Source of the DNA: Nitrospira sp.
Lineage (GTDB): Bacteria > Nitrospirota > Nitrospiria > Nitrospirales > Nitrospiraceae
Direction: 5' to 3'
Assembly: GCA_018242725.1 (NCBI GenBank)
Contig: JAFEBI010000023.1
Coordinates: forward strand, 83,965-147,964
DNA length: 64,000 nucleotides
Part shown: piece by piece, positions 38,830-47,889 of the stretch
Numbering within the stretch: the first letter of the stretch is position 1
How the letters are laid out: every line of letters begins with the position of its first letter
The notes under the pieces: generated by a model
Database searches by the model: none
Told to the model about the DNA's origin: nothing
What the model saw: only the letters and a program-made list of their open reading frames with translations
Translations under genes and position numbers: made by a program

Positions 38830-40116
38830 CTATTTAGGGACCGGTGAGGCTGTGGGTTCCATAACAGCGGTCTGTGACACAATATTCTGTTCCGGCTCGA
38901 TGGAACGTCGGATTCGCCAGACGGCCCAGAGGCCCGGTAAGGCTGCTACCGCCGTCAGGACATAGAATTGCGCCCACCCCACGACCTCAACGAGATCAGC
39001 AGAGGGACGCCCGACGAACACGCGGCCCAACGCCTCGAGCGAGGACAACAGTGCGAACTGTGTCGCCGTGTATCGGGCGTCGCAGAGCGACATGACTAAC
39101 GCCACGAACGCGGCCGTACCCATCCCGCCCGTCACGTTCTCGATCACGACCGCCGCCGTCAGCGCACCGGCATGTTTCCCCATCAAGGCCAATAGGACAA
39201 AACCCAGGTTCGACACAGCCTGCAAGACGCCGAAGATCAGCAACGACCGGACCAGTCCGGACTTTGTCATCAAGAGTCCACCGATAAAGGCACCGACCAA
39301 GGTTGCACCAATCCCAAGCCCCTTTGCGGCGCCGACCTCAGTCGCAGAAAACCCCAATCCTCCGATTAGAAAGGCCGTCTGCAGTGCGGATGCAAAGGCA
39401 TCTCCCAGCTTGTAGAAGACGATCACAGCCAAGAATCCCAGCGCCGTTGGTCGAGAAAAGAATTCCGCCAGCGGGGCACCAACCGCCTCCTTCAGACTCT
39501 TAGGAGCAGCTGCCACCAGCGTAGGATCAGGGCTGATCAAGACAACAATCACCCCGACGACCATGACGGTTGCCATCGCCAGGTACGTCATCTGCCAGCC
39601 AACATAATCGGCAAGCGCCAGTGCACCGGCTCCGGAGGCCAGGAGGGCAACTCGATAGCCATTCACCCAGACGGCGGCACCCAATCCCCGTTCGTGGGGC
39701 TGGAGCGTGTCCGTGCGATAGGCATCGAAGACAATGTCCAGCGACGCGGCCAGGAATGCGCCGAGCACGGCATAGGCCGCAAGCCACCCAGGGTGAATCT
39801 TTGGATTAGTCATGGCCATCAGCCCGAGAGCAACCGCCACACACAGTTGCGTCAGGACCATCCAGCCACGACGCCGCCCCAGCCAAGGAGGAACGATTCG
39901 ATCCATCACCGGCGCCCAGAGGAATTTCAGCGTATAGGGCAGGCCGACCAACGTGAAAATGCCGATGGTCTTGAGATCGACTCCCTCGACCGTCAGCCAG
40001 GCTTGTAACGTCCCAGACGTGAGCGCGAGCGGAAGCCCGGAGAGAAACCCCAAGGGCAGCATCACGAGGAGACGCCGATTCAATAATGCGCCGAAATTGG
40101 CTGAACTTTGTGTCAC
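38830..40116 (-). CDS. ampG: AmpG-like MFS permease
   Basis: 428 residues with about twelve hydrophobic helices. The N-terminal GFLSGLPLALTSGTLQAWLTVEGVDLKTIGIFTLVGLPYTLKFLWAPVMDR is the AmpG signature, and the A/B-loop RRRGWMVLTQ follows. AmpG imports anhydro-muropeptides from the periplasm for cell-wall recycling. Related AmpG-family transporters have other substrates, so specificity is inferred. rlpA, another peptidoglycan gene, lies about 6 kb away, too distant to be functionally linked. Confidence 0.82.
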   Translation of the reverse strand: MTQSSANFGALLNRRLLVMLPLGFLSGLPLALTSGTLQAWLTVEGVDLKTIGIFTLVGLPYTLKFLWAPVMDRIVPPWLGRRRGWMVLTQLCVAVALGLMAMTNPKIHPGWLAAYAVLGAFLAASLDIVFDAYRTDTLQPHERGLGAAVWVNGYRVALLASGAGALALADYVGWQMTYLAMATVMVVGVIVVLISPDPTLVAAAPKSLKEAVGAPLAEFFSRPTALGFLAVIVFYKLGDAFASALQTAFLIGGLGFSATEVGAAKGLGIGATLVGAFIGGLLMTKSGLVRSLLIFGVLQAVSNLGFVLLALMGKHAGALTAAVVIENVTGGMGTAAFVALVMSLCDARYTATQFALLSSLEALGRVFVGRPSADLVEVVGWAQFYVLTAVAALPGLWAVWRIRRSIEPEQNIVSQTAVMEPTASPVPK

Positions 40117-40239
40117 AGGAGCGTACCCAGACCAGAATGGATCGAATCAGATTGGTCTATCAGTAGCAACCAGACCTCAGTGGAACGCAGGATACCATCG
40201 CCTCTCGTTGTGACTTAGCAGAATCTCAAAACACGCGCC

Positions 40240-40290
40240 CTTCGACAGGCCTGCTCTGAGCAAGTCGAAGAGCTGAGGGTGAACGGACTC
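40240..40290. repeat. CTTCGAC-type dispersed repeat hairpin
   Basis: CTTCGAC (40240-40246) and GTCGAAG (40264-40270) form a 7-bp stem, followed by AGCTGAGGGTGAACGGA. This matches the common environmental-bacteria repeat that contains CTTCGACAGGCTCAGGGCGAACGG. It lies in the intergenic space between two minus-strand genes. Confidence 0.5.
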
Positions 40291-40336
40291 CGACTAAGAA
40301 CTTTTGAAACGCAACACTATCCGGCTGGCATTGAAA

Positions 40337-40741
40337 TCAACAGGGCTGTCCGTTGAATAGACAAGGCTTATAACGAGACAGATCGAACTCGGTATTTTCC
40401 TGGTAGACTCGCTCATTGCCGTTCACCCCGTCTTGCTCGGGATCGCTCCACATCGTGTGGTTCCACCAATAGAACAACGGCTGGACTTCTGTCTGGTACA
40501 CAGGATTGCCGTACACGCTGCGCGAATACTCCTGCACCAGTCGACCTGTCACATAATCGATCTGCCCGTTGCCTTTTAGAGAATAAAGGAGAATGAACAG
40601 GCGGGCTTCATGGTCATAAAGTTCATCGATGCGAGAGTTCAGATCAGGTTCAGTCGGAAGGGCATCTTTCCCCCACCCTGCCGCAAGAGGGCCAGCGAGA
40701 AGCCAAAGAATAACCGACAGAATGGCAAGCAGTCGCACCAT
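40337..40741 (-). CDS. Small secreted protein, unknown
   Basis: 134 residues with a good signal peptide (LLAILSVILWLLAGPLAAG, cleavage near 22). The mature part is rich in aromatic and acidic residues (DELYDHEARLFILLYSLKGNGQIDYVTGRLVQEY; PLFYWWNHTMWSDPEQDGVNG) and ends in KPCLFNGQPC, whose two cysteines could form a disulfide. No family recognised. Probably periplasmic. Confidence 0.6.
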   Translation of the reverse strand: MVRLLAILSVILWLLAGPLAAGWGKDALPTEPDLNSRIDELYDHEARLFILLYSLKGNGQIDYVTGRLVQEYSRSVYGNPVYQTEVQPLFYWWNHTMWSDPEQDGVNGNERVYQENTEFDLSRYKPCLFNGQPC

Positions 40742-40866
40742 CCTTTACACCCACACGAGACGACTCTCTCTCATTTGTTCAGCTATTTGAGAGCCGTGGC
40801 AGAAGCGGTCTCGATAGCGAGGCAACCTTGCCGGATTACGCATGACCTCCCTATAATGCCGGTCCT

Positions 40867-42204
40867 ATGGGAACAACCCGTGCCTCTCTACATACGCTCG
40901 GCTGCCGTCTGAATCAAGCTGAAACCGCGATCCTTGGGGAAGGACTCAAGCGAAAGGGGTTTGAGCTCGTCGAGTTCGGCCAACCGACGGATGTGCTGAT
41001 CCTCAATACCTGTTCCGTGACGGAAGACGCTGAGCGGACCTCGCGCTACCTCATTCGGAAAACGCTGAAACATTCTCCCCATGCCTTCATTGCTGTGACC
41101 GGCTGCTACGCCCAGACAGGCATGGAGAGCCTCACGCAACAAACCGGGATCGATCTCATTGTCGGCCAACAGTTTAAACTGGACCTGCCGGCGTACCTTC
41201 CTTCTCCCCATGAGCTTCGAAAACGGCCGGTCACAGAAGTTCACCACACGAAGACGATCTCGCGCGGAGACTTTGATCTGCCCTACTTCGCCGAGCCTGA
41301 CTCGACTCGCGCCTTACTCAAAATACAGGACGGCTGCAGCGCCATGTGCAGCTTCTGCATCATTCCATTCGCACGAGGACATGAGCGCAGCAGGAACCTT
41401 GACGATATTCTGAGCGAAGTACAGAACCTGACGACCGGAGGCTACAAGGAGGTTGTCCTGACGGGTGTGAATATCGGCCAATACATTCAGCAAGGCCTCG
41501 ACTTTTGTGCGCTGCTTCGCCGTCTCGATCAGATCTCGAACCTTGAACGAATTCGTATTTCATCGATCGAACCCACAACCGTCACCGACGAATTGCTCGA
41601 CCTCCTTGCCTCGTCCAAGAAATTCTGTCCCTATCTACATATTCCGCTGCAAAGCGGAGATGACCAGATCTTACAAGCCATGCATCGACGTCATACGGTC
41701 AAGGAATACAGCGTGCTGGTCGAGAAGGCACTCGCCAAGATTCCCGACCTCGGCCTCGGAACAGATCTGATGGTGGGGTTCCCGGGAGAGCATGAAGCCG
41801 CATTTCGGAATACAGTAGCCGTCGCATCGGATCTCCCTTTCTCCTATCTCCACGTCTTTCCCTACTCCCCTCGGCCAGGGACCGCAGCGCTGCGATTGAA
41901 ACAGCAGGTGCCTTCAGCCTCAGTCAAGAAGCGCACCAACCTTCTCCTGGATCTTGATCGCGCCAAACGACTGACGTTTCATAACAAATACATCGGGCAG
42001 ACTCTGTCGGTCCTTTTCGAATCCGGCACGAGCGGGGTTTATCGATTCGGCACGACACCAAACTTCACAAAAGTGGCAGTCTCTGATTCTGGTGTTTTAG
42101 AGAACCAGATCAAGCTGGTCACGATTACTGCCGCAACCGACCGCTGTGTATTCGGTGACCCGGTATCTCCTCCAACAATGGGAACTGCGCTGACACTCCT
42201 ATGA
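40867..42204 (+). CDS. mtaB: tRNA t6A37 methylthiotransferase MtaB
   Basis: 445 residues. N-terminal UPF0004 domain with three cluster cysteines (HTLGCRLNQAE, ILNTCSVTEDA, VTGCYAQTG), radical-SAM core with CxxxCxxC in DGCSAMCSFCIIPFARG, and a C-terminal TRAM-like region. The HTLGCRLNQAE start and IIPFARGHERS mark it as MtaB rather than MiaB. It converts t6A37 of ANN-decoding tRNAs to ms2t6A using two 4Fe-4S clusters. Its stop overlaps the start of miaB (ATGATG at 42201), so the two are translated together. Confidence 0.93.
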   Translation: MGTTRASLHTLGCRLNQAETAILGEGLKRKGFELVEFGQPTDVLILNTCSVTEDAERTSRYLIRKTLKHSPHAFIAVTGCYAQTGMESLTQQTGIDLIVGQQFKLDLPAYLPSPHELRKRPVTEVHHTKTISRGDFDLPYFAEPDSTRALLKIQDGCSAMCSFCIIPFARGHERSRNLDDILSEVQNLTTGGYKEVVLTGVNIGQYIQQGLDFCALLRRLDQISNLERIRISSIEPTTVTDELLDLLASSKKFCPYLHIPLQSGDDQILQAMHRRHTVKEYSVLVEKALAKIPDLGLGTDLMVGFPGEHEAAFRNTVAVASDLPFSYLHVFPYSPRPGTAALRLKQQVPSASVKKRTNLLLDLDRAKRLTFHNKYIGQTLSVLFESGTSGVYRFGTTPNFTKVAVSDSGVLENQIKLVTITAATDRCVFGDPVSPPTMGTALTLL

Positions 42205-43532
42205 TGCTCAAAACTCCTCCTCAGATCCACATCGAGACCTTCGGCTGCCAGATGAACGAGTCTGATAGTGAACTCGTCCGGTCATTGCTCAAACAGGAAG
42301 GGTTCGTCTTCACTGAGGACCGTGAACGAGCGGATGTGGTCTTAGTCAACACCTGCGCGATCAGAGAGAATGCTCACAAAAAGATCTACGTCCATCTTTC
42401 CGAACTCAGGGCAGTAAAAAAGCACCGCCCGTTGGTCGTCGGCGTGCTTGGGTGCATGGCTCAGAATCTTAAAAGCGAGCTGGCTCAAAAGGAACCGCTT
42501 ATTGACGTCTTAGCCGGACCGGATTCGTACCGACAACTCCCGTCGTTGTTGACGGCGGCGCTTGACGCCCAAGAACAGGGGCTCGCTCGGAAGGAGTTTG
42601 CGCTCGACCTTTCCGAGTATGAGACGTATGAGGGAATCCTCCCGGACCGCGACGATGGGATCAATGCTTGGATCACCGTCATGAGAGGCTGCGATAATTT
42701 TTGCTCCTTCTGTGTCGTCCCCTATACCAGAGGGCGAGAGCGATCGCGAGATCCTGAATCCATTCTACTTGAAGCTCGTGATGCCGCAACCCGCGGGTTT
42801 AAACAGATCACCCTGCTCGGCCAGAACGTGAATTCCTACCGCCATGACGAATGGGACTTTGCCAAGCTCATCAGCGCCGTCGCGGACCAGCCCGGCATCG
42901 AGCGAGTCCGGTTCACTTCGCCACACCCCAAAGACTTTCCTCCGACCTTAATCGAGGCTATCGCCGCACATCCAAAAATCTGCAAGCACGTTCATCTCCC
43001 GCTTCAGTCGGGAAGCGATCGGATCCTCGACATGATGGGACGCACCTATACCGGGGCTGAATATCTATCCTTGGCGGAACGCATCCGAGCCATCATCCCC
43101 GATGTCGTCCTGACCACGGATATCATCTGCGGGTTCTGTTCCGAAGCTGATGAAGACTTCCAGTCCACCGTTCGCCTGGTGGAACAAGCCCAGCTCGACT
43201 CCGCCTATATCTTCAAGTACTCGGAACGGAAGAATACGATCGCGGCACGAAAATATGTCGACGATGTGCCCGATCAGCTGAAGGGGCAGCGGGTAGCCAA
43301 GTTGGTCGAGGTTCAACGGGCCATTACTGCGGAGCGCAACCGTCGCTATATCGGAAAGACCATAGAGGTTTTGGTCGAAGGCGACGCAACCAGGTCCTCA
43401 ACACAGGGCATGGGGAAAACCGACGGAAACATCACGGTCGTTTGGAACAAAAACACCGGTCACGCTGAGCCTGGAGCCCTGATGACTAAACGTATCTTTG
43501 ACGCCTCAGCCGCAACGTTGTACGGAGAATAA
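42201..43532 (+). CDS. miaB: tRNA i6A37 methylthiotransferase MiaB
   Basis: 443 residues. Same layout as MtaB but with MiaB signatures: IETFGCQMNESDSE, VNTCAIRENAHKKIY, VLGCMAQNL, radical-SAM CxxxCxxC in RGCDNFCSFCVVPYTRGRERS, and a C-terminal TRAM domain ending near the VEGDATRSSTQGMGKTDGN region. It methylthiolates i6A37 on UNN-decoding tRNAs, which requires MiaA elsewhere. It overlaps the preceding paralogue by four bases. Confidence 0.95.
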   Translation: MMLKTPPQIHIETFGCQMNESDSELVRSLLKQEGFVFTEDRERADVVLVNTCAIRENAHKKIYVHLSELRAVKKHRPLVVGVLGCMAQNLKSELAQKEPLIDVLAGPDSYRQLPSLLTAALDAQEQGLARKEFALDLSEYETYEGILPDRDDGINAWITVMRGCDNFCSFCVVPYTRGRERSRDPESILLEARDAATRGFKQITLLGQNVNSYRHDEWDFAKLISAVADQPGIERVRFTSPHPKDFPPTLIEAIAAHPKICKHVHLPLQSGSDRILDMMGRTYTGAEYLSLAERIRAIIPDVVLTTDIICGFCSEADEDFQSTVRLVEQAQLDSAYIFKYSERKNTIAARKYVDDVPDQLKGQRVAKLVEVQRAITAERNRRYIGKTIEVLVEGDATRSSTQGMGKTDGNITVVWNKNTGHAEPGALMTKRIFDASAATLYGE

Positions 43533-43966
43533 CGCCTGGTACGATACAGGGCCAGTGGCAACCCAATTACCGACTCGCCACACGTCCGATTATGTACACC
43601 GACCGATCATAATGAACATTTTCAGACAGCATTCCCGACGGTTTTCTGCAAGGTTTCTCCTCCATTTCTCCAACCTATTTCGCATTTTCAATCCTGAGAA
43701 TCGTTTCCTCACTCCGTGTCCTTCCTCCCTCTCTTTCTGACTTGATTGTTTACCTCGTCTAACCCCATGACTTTCCGTGTGGATCCTTTGCAATCCATCA
43801 GGAACCTTCTTCGATCTCTCCCTGCTCGAATGCATCTCCCCCTCGACGCAGACCTCAACTGATCACCAACCACCTCCTATCGTCTCCACAAACGCCAAGA
43901 AGGCACAGACCTTGCTGTATTCTTGACGTCCGTCCTCTTACTCACCAGAGAGGGTCATCAATCGTC
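43533..43966. other. Intergenic region after miaB
   Basis: A pyrimidine-rich stretch without a credible gene. Frames at 43498-43740 and 43590-43835 have biased composition and no ribosome binding sites. No intrinsic terminator is evident for miaB. Confidence 0.35.
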
Positions 43967-44104
43967 ATGAAGCCCGGAGACGCTGACTCAAAGCCCGGTT
44001 CCAGCCAACCCGAGTCTCGTATCACGCTTGAAGCAATCATTTCTGTCGGAGTCGTCGGCTGGTTAGCCATGGGAATAGTGCTCATGGGTCTCGGCATTTG
44101 GTAG
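43967..44104 (+). CDS. Small single-helix membrane protein (45 aa)
   Basis: 45 residues: a charged start MKPGDADSKPGSSQPESRITLE and one hydrophobic helix AIISVGVVGWLAMGIVLMGLGIW running to the stop. An AGAGAGGG sequence lies about 12 bases upstream. It lies 46 bases before a lipoprotein gene on the same strand. The clean polar-then-helix design supports a real small protein. No family is recognised. Confidence 0.45.
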   Translation: MKPGDADSKPGSSQPESRITLEAIISVGVVGWLAMGIVLMGLGIW

Positions 44105-44192
44105 CGCGGTATTCAGAAAAACAAAAACTCCTAGGTCTCATCTCAGAGTCATGATACTTCTTGCGAACAGTACAAGCAGAAGGAGACTCCTT

Positions 44193-45167
44193 ATGTATGC
44201 ATGGTTGAGCCTTCGCGGTACCCAGTATGTCGGGGCCTTTCTTGCCATCAGTTTTATCGTGGCCGGATGCTCCACGCTCTCCGGAGAATCAACCGTTGCG
44301 AAAACCACGAAAGGATCCGTCTACCTCAAAGAAATCGCCGATTGGTCATTTGAAGCGAGCCATCCTGCGGCGATAGATCCGATGATCATTCGCAAAGTCG
44401 TGAAAGGGGTCATGACCGAAGACACCGTCAAACCGTCATCCAACATGCCCGCCAGTGGCAGCAAGCCGATGAGAGTATTCAGCGATGAAGACACCGAGTT
44501 TCTTGCTCCCCTGCTAGCCCAAGGTCTATCAGAAGCGAAACCGGATCAGATTGTCGGTTTCAAGGTGTTTTCATCGGCAGGGTCAGGCGCTGAACCCACA
44601 GCGGGCACCCTCTATGCGCACAAGGGCTCCCTCTATTTGGCCATCGCTCCTTCCCAAGCGAACAAGGGGCAGAGATTCTCTCTTTCATCTGCCACTCGTA
44701 TCGAGAAGTCGCCCTCTTTTGTGGCGATGGGAAAGGGAGCCATGACCCTGGTGATCGATTACCAGGCGGTTGCTAAGGCTTCGCCGCCTGAATCGGCTAT
44801 CGTAGCCGATACCCCAAAAGACACAGCCTCATCGGTGCCGAGTGCCCAGGTGACAGAATCCTCCCCGTTACGGGACGACGAAGCCCTTCTTGATCCTCAA
44901 TCGGCCTCGTCCCAGGCCAGGACCGAATCAGACGCTCTTCAATTGAGTACCGATGAATTGCTCAATAGAAAGCTGGACGAGCTCCAGGCGGCCAGAGAAG
45001 CGAACAAACGAAAAGATTCCGAGATCGCGACGCTCAAGAAAGAAGCCACGCTGGTAAAGAAGGAACTCCGGCAGAGGACCGAGGAAGTCAAAGCCTTGAA
45101 GGCTACTAAGGCCTCAGCTCCGTCAGCCCCGAAGAAGAAAACGGCGGAAGCGCGTCGGACGCGCTAA
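44193..45167 (+). CDS. Lipoprotein with C-terminal coiled coil
   Basis: About 324 residues from ATG 44193 (AAGGAG seven bases upstream); an upstream ATG at 44151 is less likely. The lipobox is V-A-G-C in FIVAGCSTLSG. The mature N-terminal domain (about 30-210) looks globular alpha/beta (RVFSDEDTEFLAPLLAQGLSEAKPDQIVGFKVFSS; GTLYAHKGSLYLAIAP). A Ser/Ala/Pro-rich linker follows, then a lysine/glutamate-rich coiled coil (about 265-315) and a basic tail. No family is recognised. Likely an outer-membrane lipoprotein. Confidence 0.7.
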   Translation: MYAWLSLRGTQYVGAFLAISFIVAGCSTLSGESTVAKTTKGSVYLKEIADWSFEASHPAAIDPMIIRKVVKGVMTEDTVKPSSNMPASGSKPMRVFSDEDTEFLAPLLAQGLSEAKPDQIVGFKVFSSAGSGAEPTAGTLYAHKGSLYLAIAPSQANKGQRFSLSSATRIEKSPSFVAMGKGAMTLVIDYQAVAKASPPESAIVADTPKDTASSVPSAQVTESSPLRDDEALLDPQSASSQARTESDALQLSTDELLNRKLDELQAAREANKRKDSEIATLKKEATLVKKELRQRTEEVKALKATKASAPSAPKKKTAEARRTR

Positions 45168-45179
45168 GGACCGATCGAT

Positions 45180-45896
45180 TCAGCCGATGTCGCACAATTC
45201 CGGTTGCAGCAGAATAACTTCTTTGGAGAGCGGCTGGCGAAAATTCATACGGCTGTAACAAGCATACGTCACATAGGTATCTTGTAAGCAATACTGAGCC
45301 AGCTCACGCCCCTGTCGCCTCTCCCACATTTCGGCGACCTGCTCCCCGCTCCCTGACTTCGTGTCGACTTGTAATGCTCGGGCCAACACATCGAGCTTGA
45401 CCCAGCCTCTCATATCCCAATTGCTCCAAATGGCCATCGTGTCATACACCGGCTCGGTCCGAAATTTGGCCAGATTGATTTCGACACTGGGCTTCACCTG
45501 ATTAATGATTGATCGCTTCTTGATAAATGGAAGATCAAACCCCAACCCATTGTGCGTGATGTATAACGTCGGCCTGTCTTGAGCCAACCTGGCCCAAAAT
45601 TGTCGCAGCAACTCACGCTCATTCGCCCCATACCAGGCAATGGCGCTGCGAGCCTCCATCTGATCAGAAAATTCCAGCAGGCCGATGCAAACGATGCGAC
45701 TAAACGTCCCATCGAACGCTGATTTTGCGTACGCTTCATCGTCCGCGCGACGCGCTTCCTCCGCCGCACTCACCGTAAAGAGATCGTAACCAGGTTCCCC
45801 AGAAGCAGGGCCTTCACATTCTGCCGGTTTCCCCACAAGACGAGCCCACTCCTCACGAGGCGCTTGGACCGTTTCGATATCGAGTACAACCTTCAT
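45180..45896 (-). CDS. DEDD-type 3'-5' exonuclease-like protein
   Basis: 238 residues, RNase H-like fold as in predicted PolB-associated 3'-5' exonucleases (PF10108-like). ExoI is VVLDIETVQ (Asp and Glu), ExoII is ITHNGLGFDLPFI (Asp), and ExoIII is YCLQDTYVTYACYSRM (Asp, Tyr). It probably degrades or proofreads single-stranded ends. It is the third gene of a mutY-mutT-exonuclease unit; its ATG overlaps the mutT stop (ATGA, 45893-45896), suggesting a shared repair function. Confidence 0.85.
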   Translation of the reverse strand: MKVVLDIETVQAPREEWARLVGKPAECEGPASGEPGYDLFTVSAAEEARRADDEAYAKSAFDGTFSRIVCIGLLEFSDQMEARSAIAWYGANERELLRQFWARLAQDRPTLYITHNGLGFDLPFIKKRSIINQVKPSVEINLAKFRTEPVYDTMAIWSNWDMRGWVKLDVLARALQVDTKSGSGEQVAEMWERRQGRELAQYCLQDTYVTYACYSRMNFRQPLSKEVILLQPELCDIG

Positions 45897-46303
45897 CGCG
45901 ATACTCCCGAGGTTTCACGCTGCAAAGACTCAATCACGGCGTAATCAGCAGGGGGGAACGCAAACTGCGTCAGCTCTTCAGGAAATACCCATCGAACCTC
46001 CTCGCATCCCAGAGGTACCGGCTCTCCCTGCTCGATCGCGCAGTGAAAGAAATGAAGCTCCACAACCTTGTCGGAATACTCATGACGAACGATTTGATAC
46101 GGGATGAGAGAATCAATCCGAACACTAAGCTCCTCCCATAGCTCGCGCCGTAAACAGTCCTCAAGTGATTCACCGGCCTCCCGCTTACCTCCGGGAAACT
46201 CCCAGAATCCGGCGAGATGAACACCAGCCTTCCGACGAGCGATCAAGTAGCGATTACTCCGTTTGATCAAGCCGGCTGCCACCTCTATGACCTGCATAGG
46301 CAC
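45893..46303 (-). CDS. mutT: MutT-type NUDIX hydrolase (8-oxo-dGTP diphosphatase)
   Basis: 136 residues. The Nudix box GGKREAGESLEDCLRRELWEEL spans about residues 38-59 with all consensus Gly, Glu and Arg positions. FWEFPGGK before the box is typical of MutT, which hydrolyses 8-oxo-dGTP. It starts four bases after the mutY stop. Because the neighbouring MutY lacks its MutT-like C-terminal domain, this protein might instead supply that domain in trans; MutT activity is the simpler reading. Confidence 0.88.
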   Translation of the reverse strand: MPMQVIEVAAGLIKRSNRYLIARRKAGVHLAGFWEFPGGKREAGESLEDCLRRELWEELSVRIDSLIPYQIVRHEYSDKVVELHFFHCAIEQGEPVPLGCEEVRWVFPEELTQFAFPPADYAVIESLQRETSGVSR

Positions 46304-46307
46304 TCTG

Positions 46308-47021
46308 CTACGGTCTCCGTTCCATCGGACTGAATGGATAGGTCTTGCAGAACGACTTCATCGGACAGAGCAGACAATACGGATCGCGCGCCGTACAGAC
46401 CATCGCTCCAAAGTCCATGATCGCCTGGTTGAAGTCGTATCCCTTCTTCGGAGGAATGAGAGCTTCCGACAATTCCCAGAGCATCGCCTTCTGCGCTTTC
46501 GGGTTCCCTTCGGCAACAAACACCCTGTGTAGGACCCGTATCACGTTTGTGTCCAGAATAGGGGCATCTTCGTTGAACGCAAACGAGCGAATCGCTCCGG
46601 CGGTATATCGTCCGATCCCTTTGAAAGAAAGCAACTCTTCCGCGTCACTAGGGAGTTTCCCCCCATACCGTTCCACCGTTTCACAGGCAATCCCATGCAA
46701 CCGTTCGGGGCGAATGTTGTATCCCAGTGGATACCACGTTTTTTTCACATCAGCCACCGGCGCCTCCGCTAAATCTTCAAAGCTCGGATAGCGTTCGAGA
46801 AACTCCTGGTACTTGGGGATGACCCGATCAACCTGCGTCTGTTGCAACATCACCTCGGATACAAGGATATGATAAGGATCCGATGTTTTTCGCCAAGGCA
46901 AATCCCGACCATGCTCCCCATACCATTTCAAGAGTCGCTGCTGAAATCGACGCTTTGCAGAAAGATCGGGGAGCGTCGCCTTGCGAGGGTTTTTTTTATC
47001 GGAAGGACGTCGACCTGACAT
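46308..47021 (-). CDS. mutY: A/G-specific adenine glycosylase, short form
   Basis: 237 residues. The HhH-GPD glycosylase core is complete: catalytic Glu56 (SEVMLQQTQV), HhH motif GIGRYTAGAI (135-144), catalytic Asp157 (ILDTNVIRV), and the 4Fe-4S cluster Cys209-x6-Cys216-x2-Cys219-x5-Cys225. It should remove adenine opposite 8-oxoguanine. The chain ends 12 residues after the cluster, whereas most MutY proteins (about 350 residues) have a C-terminal Nudix-like domain that reads 8-oxoG. A separate mutT follows four bases later. Confidence 0.9.
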   Translation of the reverse strand: MSGRRPSDKKNPRKATLPDLSAKRRFQQRLLKWYGEHGRDLPWRKTSDPYHILVSEVMLQQTQVDRVIPKYQEFLERYPSFEDLAEAPVADVKKTWYPLGYNIRPERLHGIACETVERYGGKLPSDAEELLSFKGIGRYTAGAIRSFAFNEDAPILDTNVIRVLHRVFVAEGNPKAQKAMLWELSEALIPPKKGYDFNQAIMDFGAMVCTARDPYCLLCPMKSFCKTYPFSPMERRP

Positions 47022-47161
47022 GTGCCGAATCTCTACTCACACTTGCTCTCACTCGCATGACGGAGTGGCATTCTAGGAGTCCCGTTCCATAAAAATCAAA
47101 CAGACCATTCGATTGCTGCCGTATAGAACGGAGGCCGTCTGTTCAAAGTGAAATTCACATG

Positions 47162-47183
47162 GTACTCTTTAACCTAAGAGTAC
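47162..47183 (+). promoter_or_regulatory. Hairpin abutting a Shine-Dalgarno
   Basis: GTACTCTT (47162-47169) and AAGAGTAC (47176-47183) form a perfect 8-bp stem with a six-base loop. The right arm ends directly at AGGAGGGG, the ribosome binding site of the next gene. It could be an operator or a translational control hairpin. Confidence 0.45.
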
Positions 47184-47193
47184 AGGAGGGGCC

Positions 47194-47676
47194 ATGAGCC
47201 GAGAGACCTTCCGAAATCTATGGGCGCGGGCTTCTGTCCTTGTTGGAAGTTTGGCTTATCTCCTCACTCCATTTTCATCTACAGCAGAAACCCTCCAAGT
47301 ACCTTGGGAATGTTCGAACTATACGGCAGACGCACAGACCCGTTGTGTGAACACCTTCATGGAAGCACAGCAAAAGAAAATCGCCGAGCTGGAAGGGAAA
47401 CTTCAAGCACAGCAAACGACCGTCGGGCAACTGAAGGAACAACTCGACCAGCAATCCGCGGCAACAACCACTTTGCAACGACAACTCGCCGAGCGCCCCA
47501 CCACCAGCGTCCTCCCGCTCTCGTATGGCTATCCCTATGGTTACGCTTTACCACCGGCCCTTGGACTCGGACTCGGCTTAGGCCTCCATTTTGGAAACGC
47601 TGCATTCTATGCGTCGCCTTATAACCGCCCATATTGGGGTCATCGACATTTCGGCTATTGGGGCTACAACTGGTGA
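47194..47676 (+). CDS. Secreted coiled-coil protein with aromatic/Gly tail
   Basis: 160 residues; strong AGGAGGGG ribosome binding site. The signal peptide ends near residue 31 (SSTAETLQ). The mature part begins with a Cys pair (WECSNYTADAQTRCVNTF), continues as a coiled coil (about 52-105, QKKIAELEGKLQAQQ...), and ends in a low-complexity region rich in Tyr, Gly, Pro and His (YGYPYGYALPPALGLGLGLGLH; GHRHFGYWGYNW). No family recognised. Probably periplasmic or envelope-associated. Confidence 0.65.
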   Translation: MSRETFRNLWARASVLVGSLAYLLTPFSSTAETLQVPWECSNYTADAQTRCVNTFMEAQQKKIAELEGKLQAQQTTVGQLKEQLDQQSAATTTLQRQLAERPTTSVLPLSYGYPYGYALPPALGLGLGLGLHFGNAAFYASPYNRPYWGHRHFGYWGYNW

Positions 47677-47889
47677 TATCGGAGAGCACTCGCGCCGGAG
47701 AACACTCCGTAGATCCTGCTCGTTTCACTACTGCATGGATTGGGCTTTTCATTGACAAGAGCGTCTTCACCACATAGCCTGCTCAATAGCGCAGGATCAC
47801 GACGAACCTCTATTCGCCCACTCATGGCCCCTCCGCACTCCTAGGGGTCATTCAGTGACAGACGGCGGGCCCTATCAAGAGGATATTAG

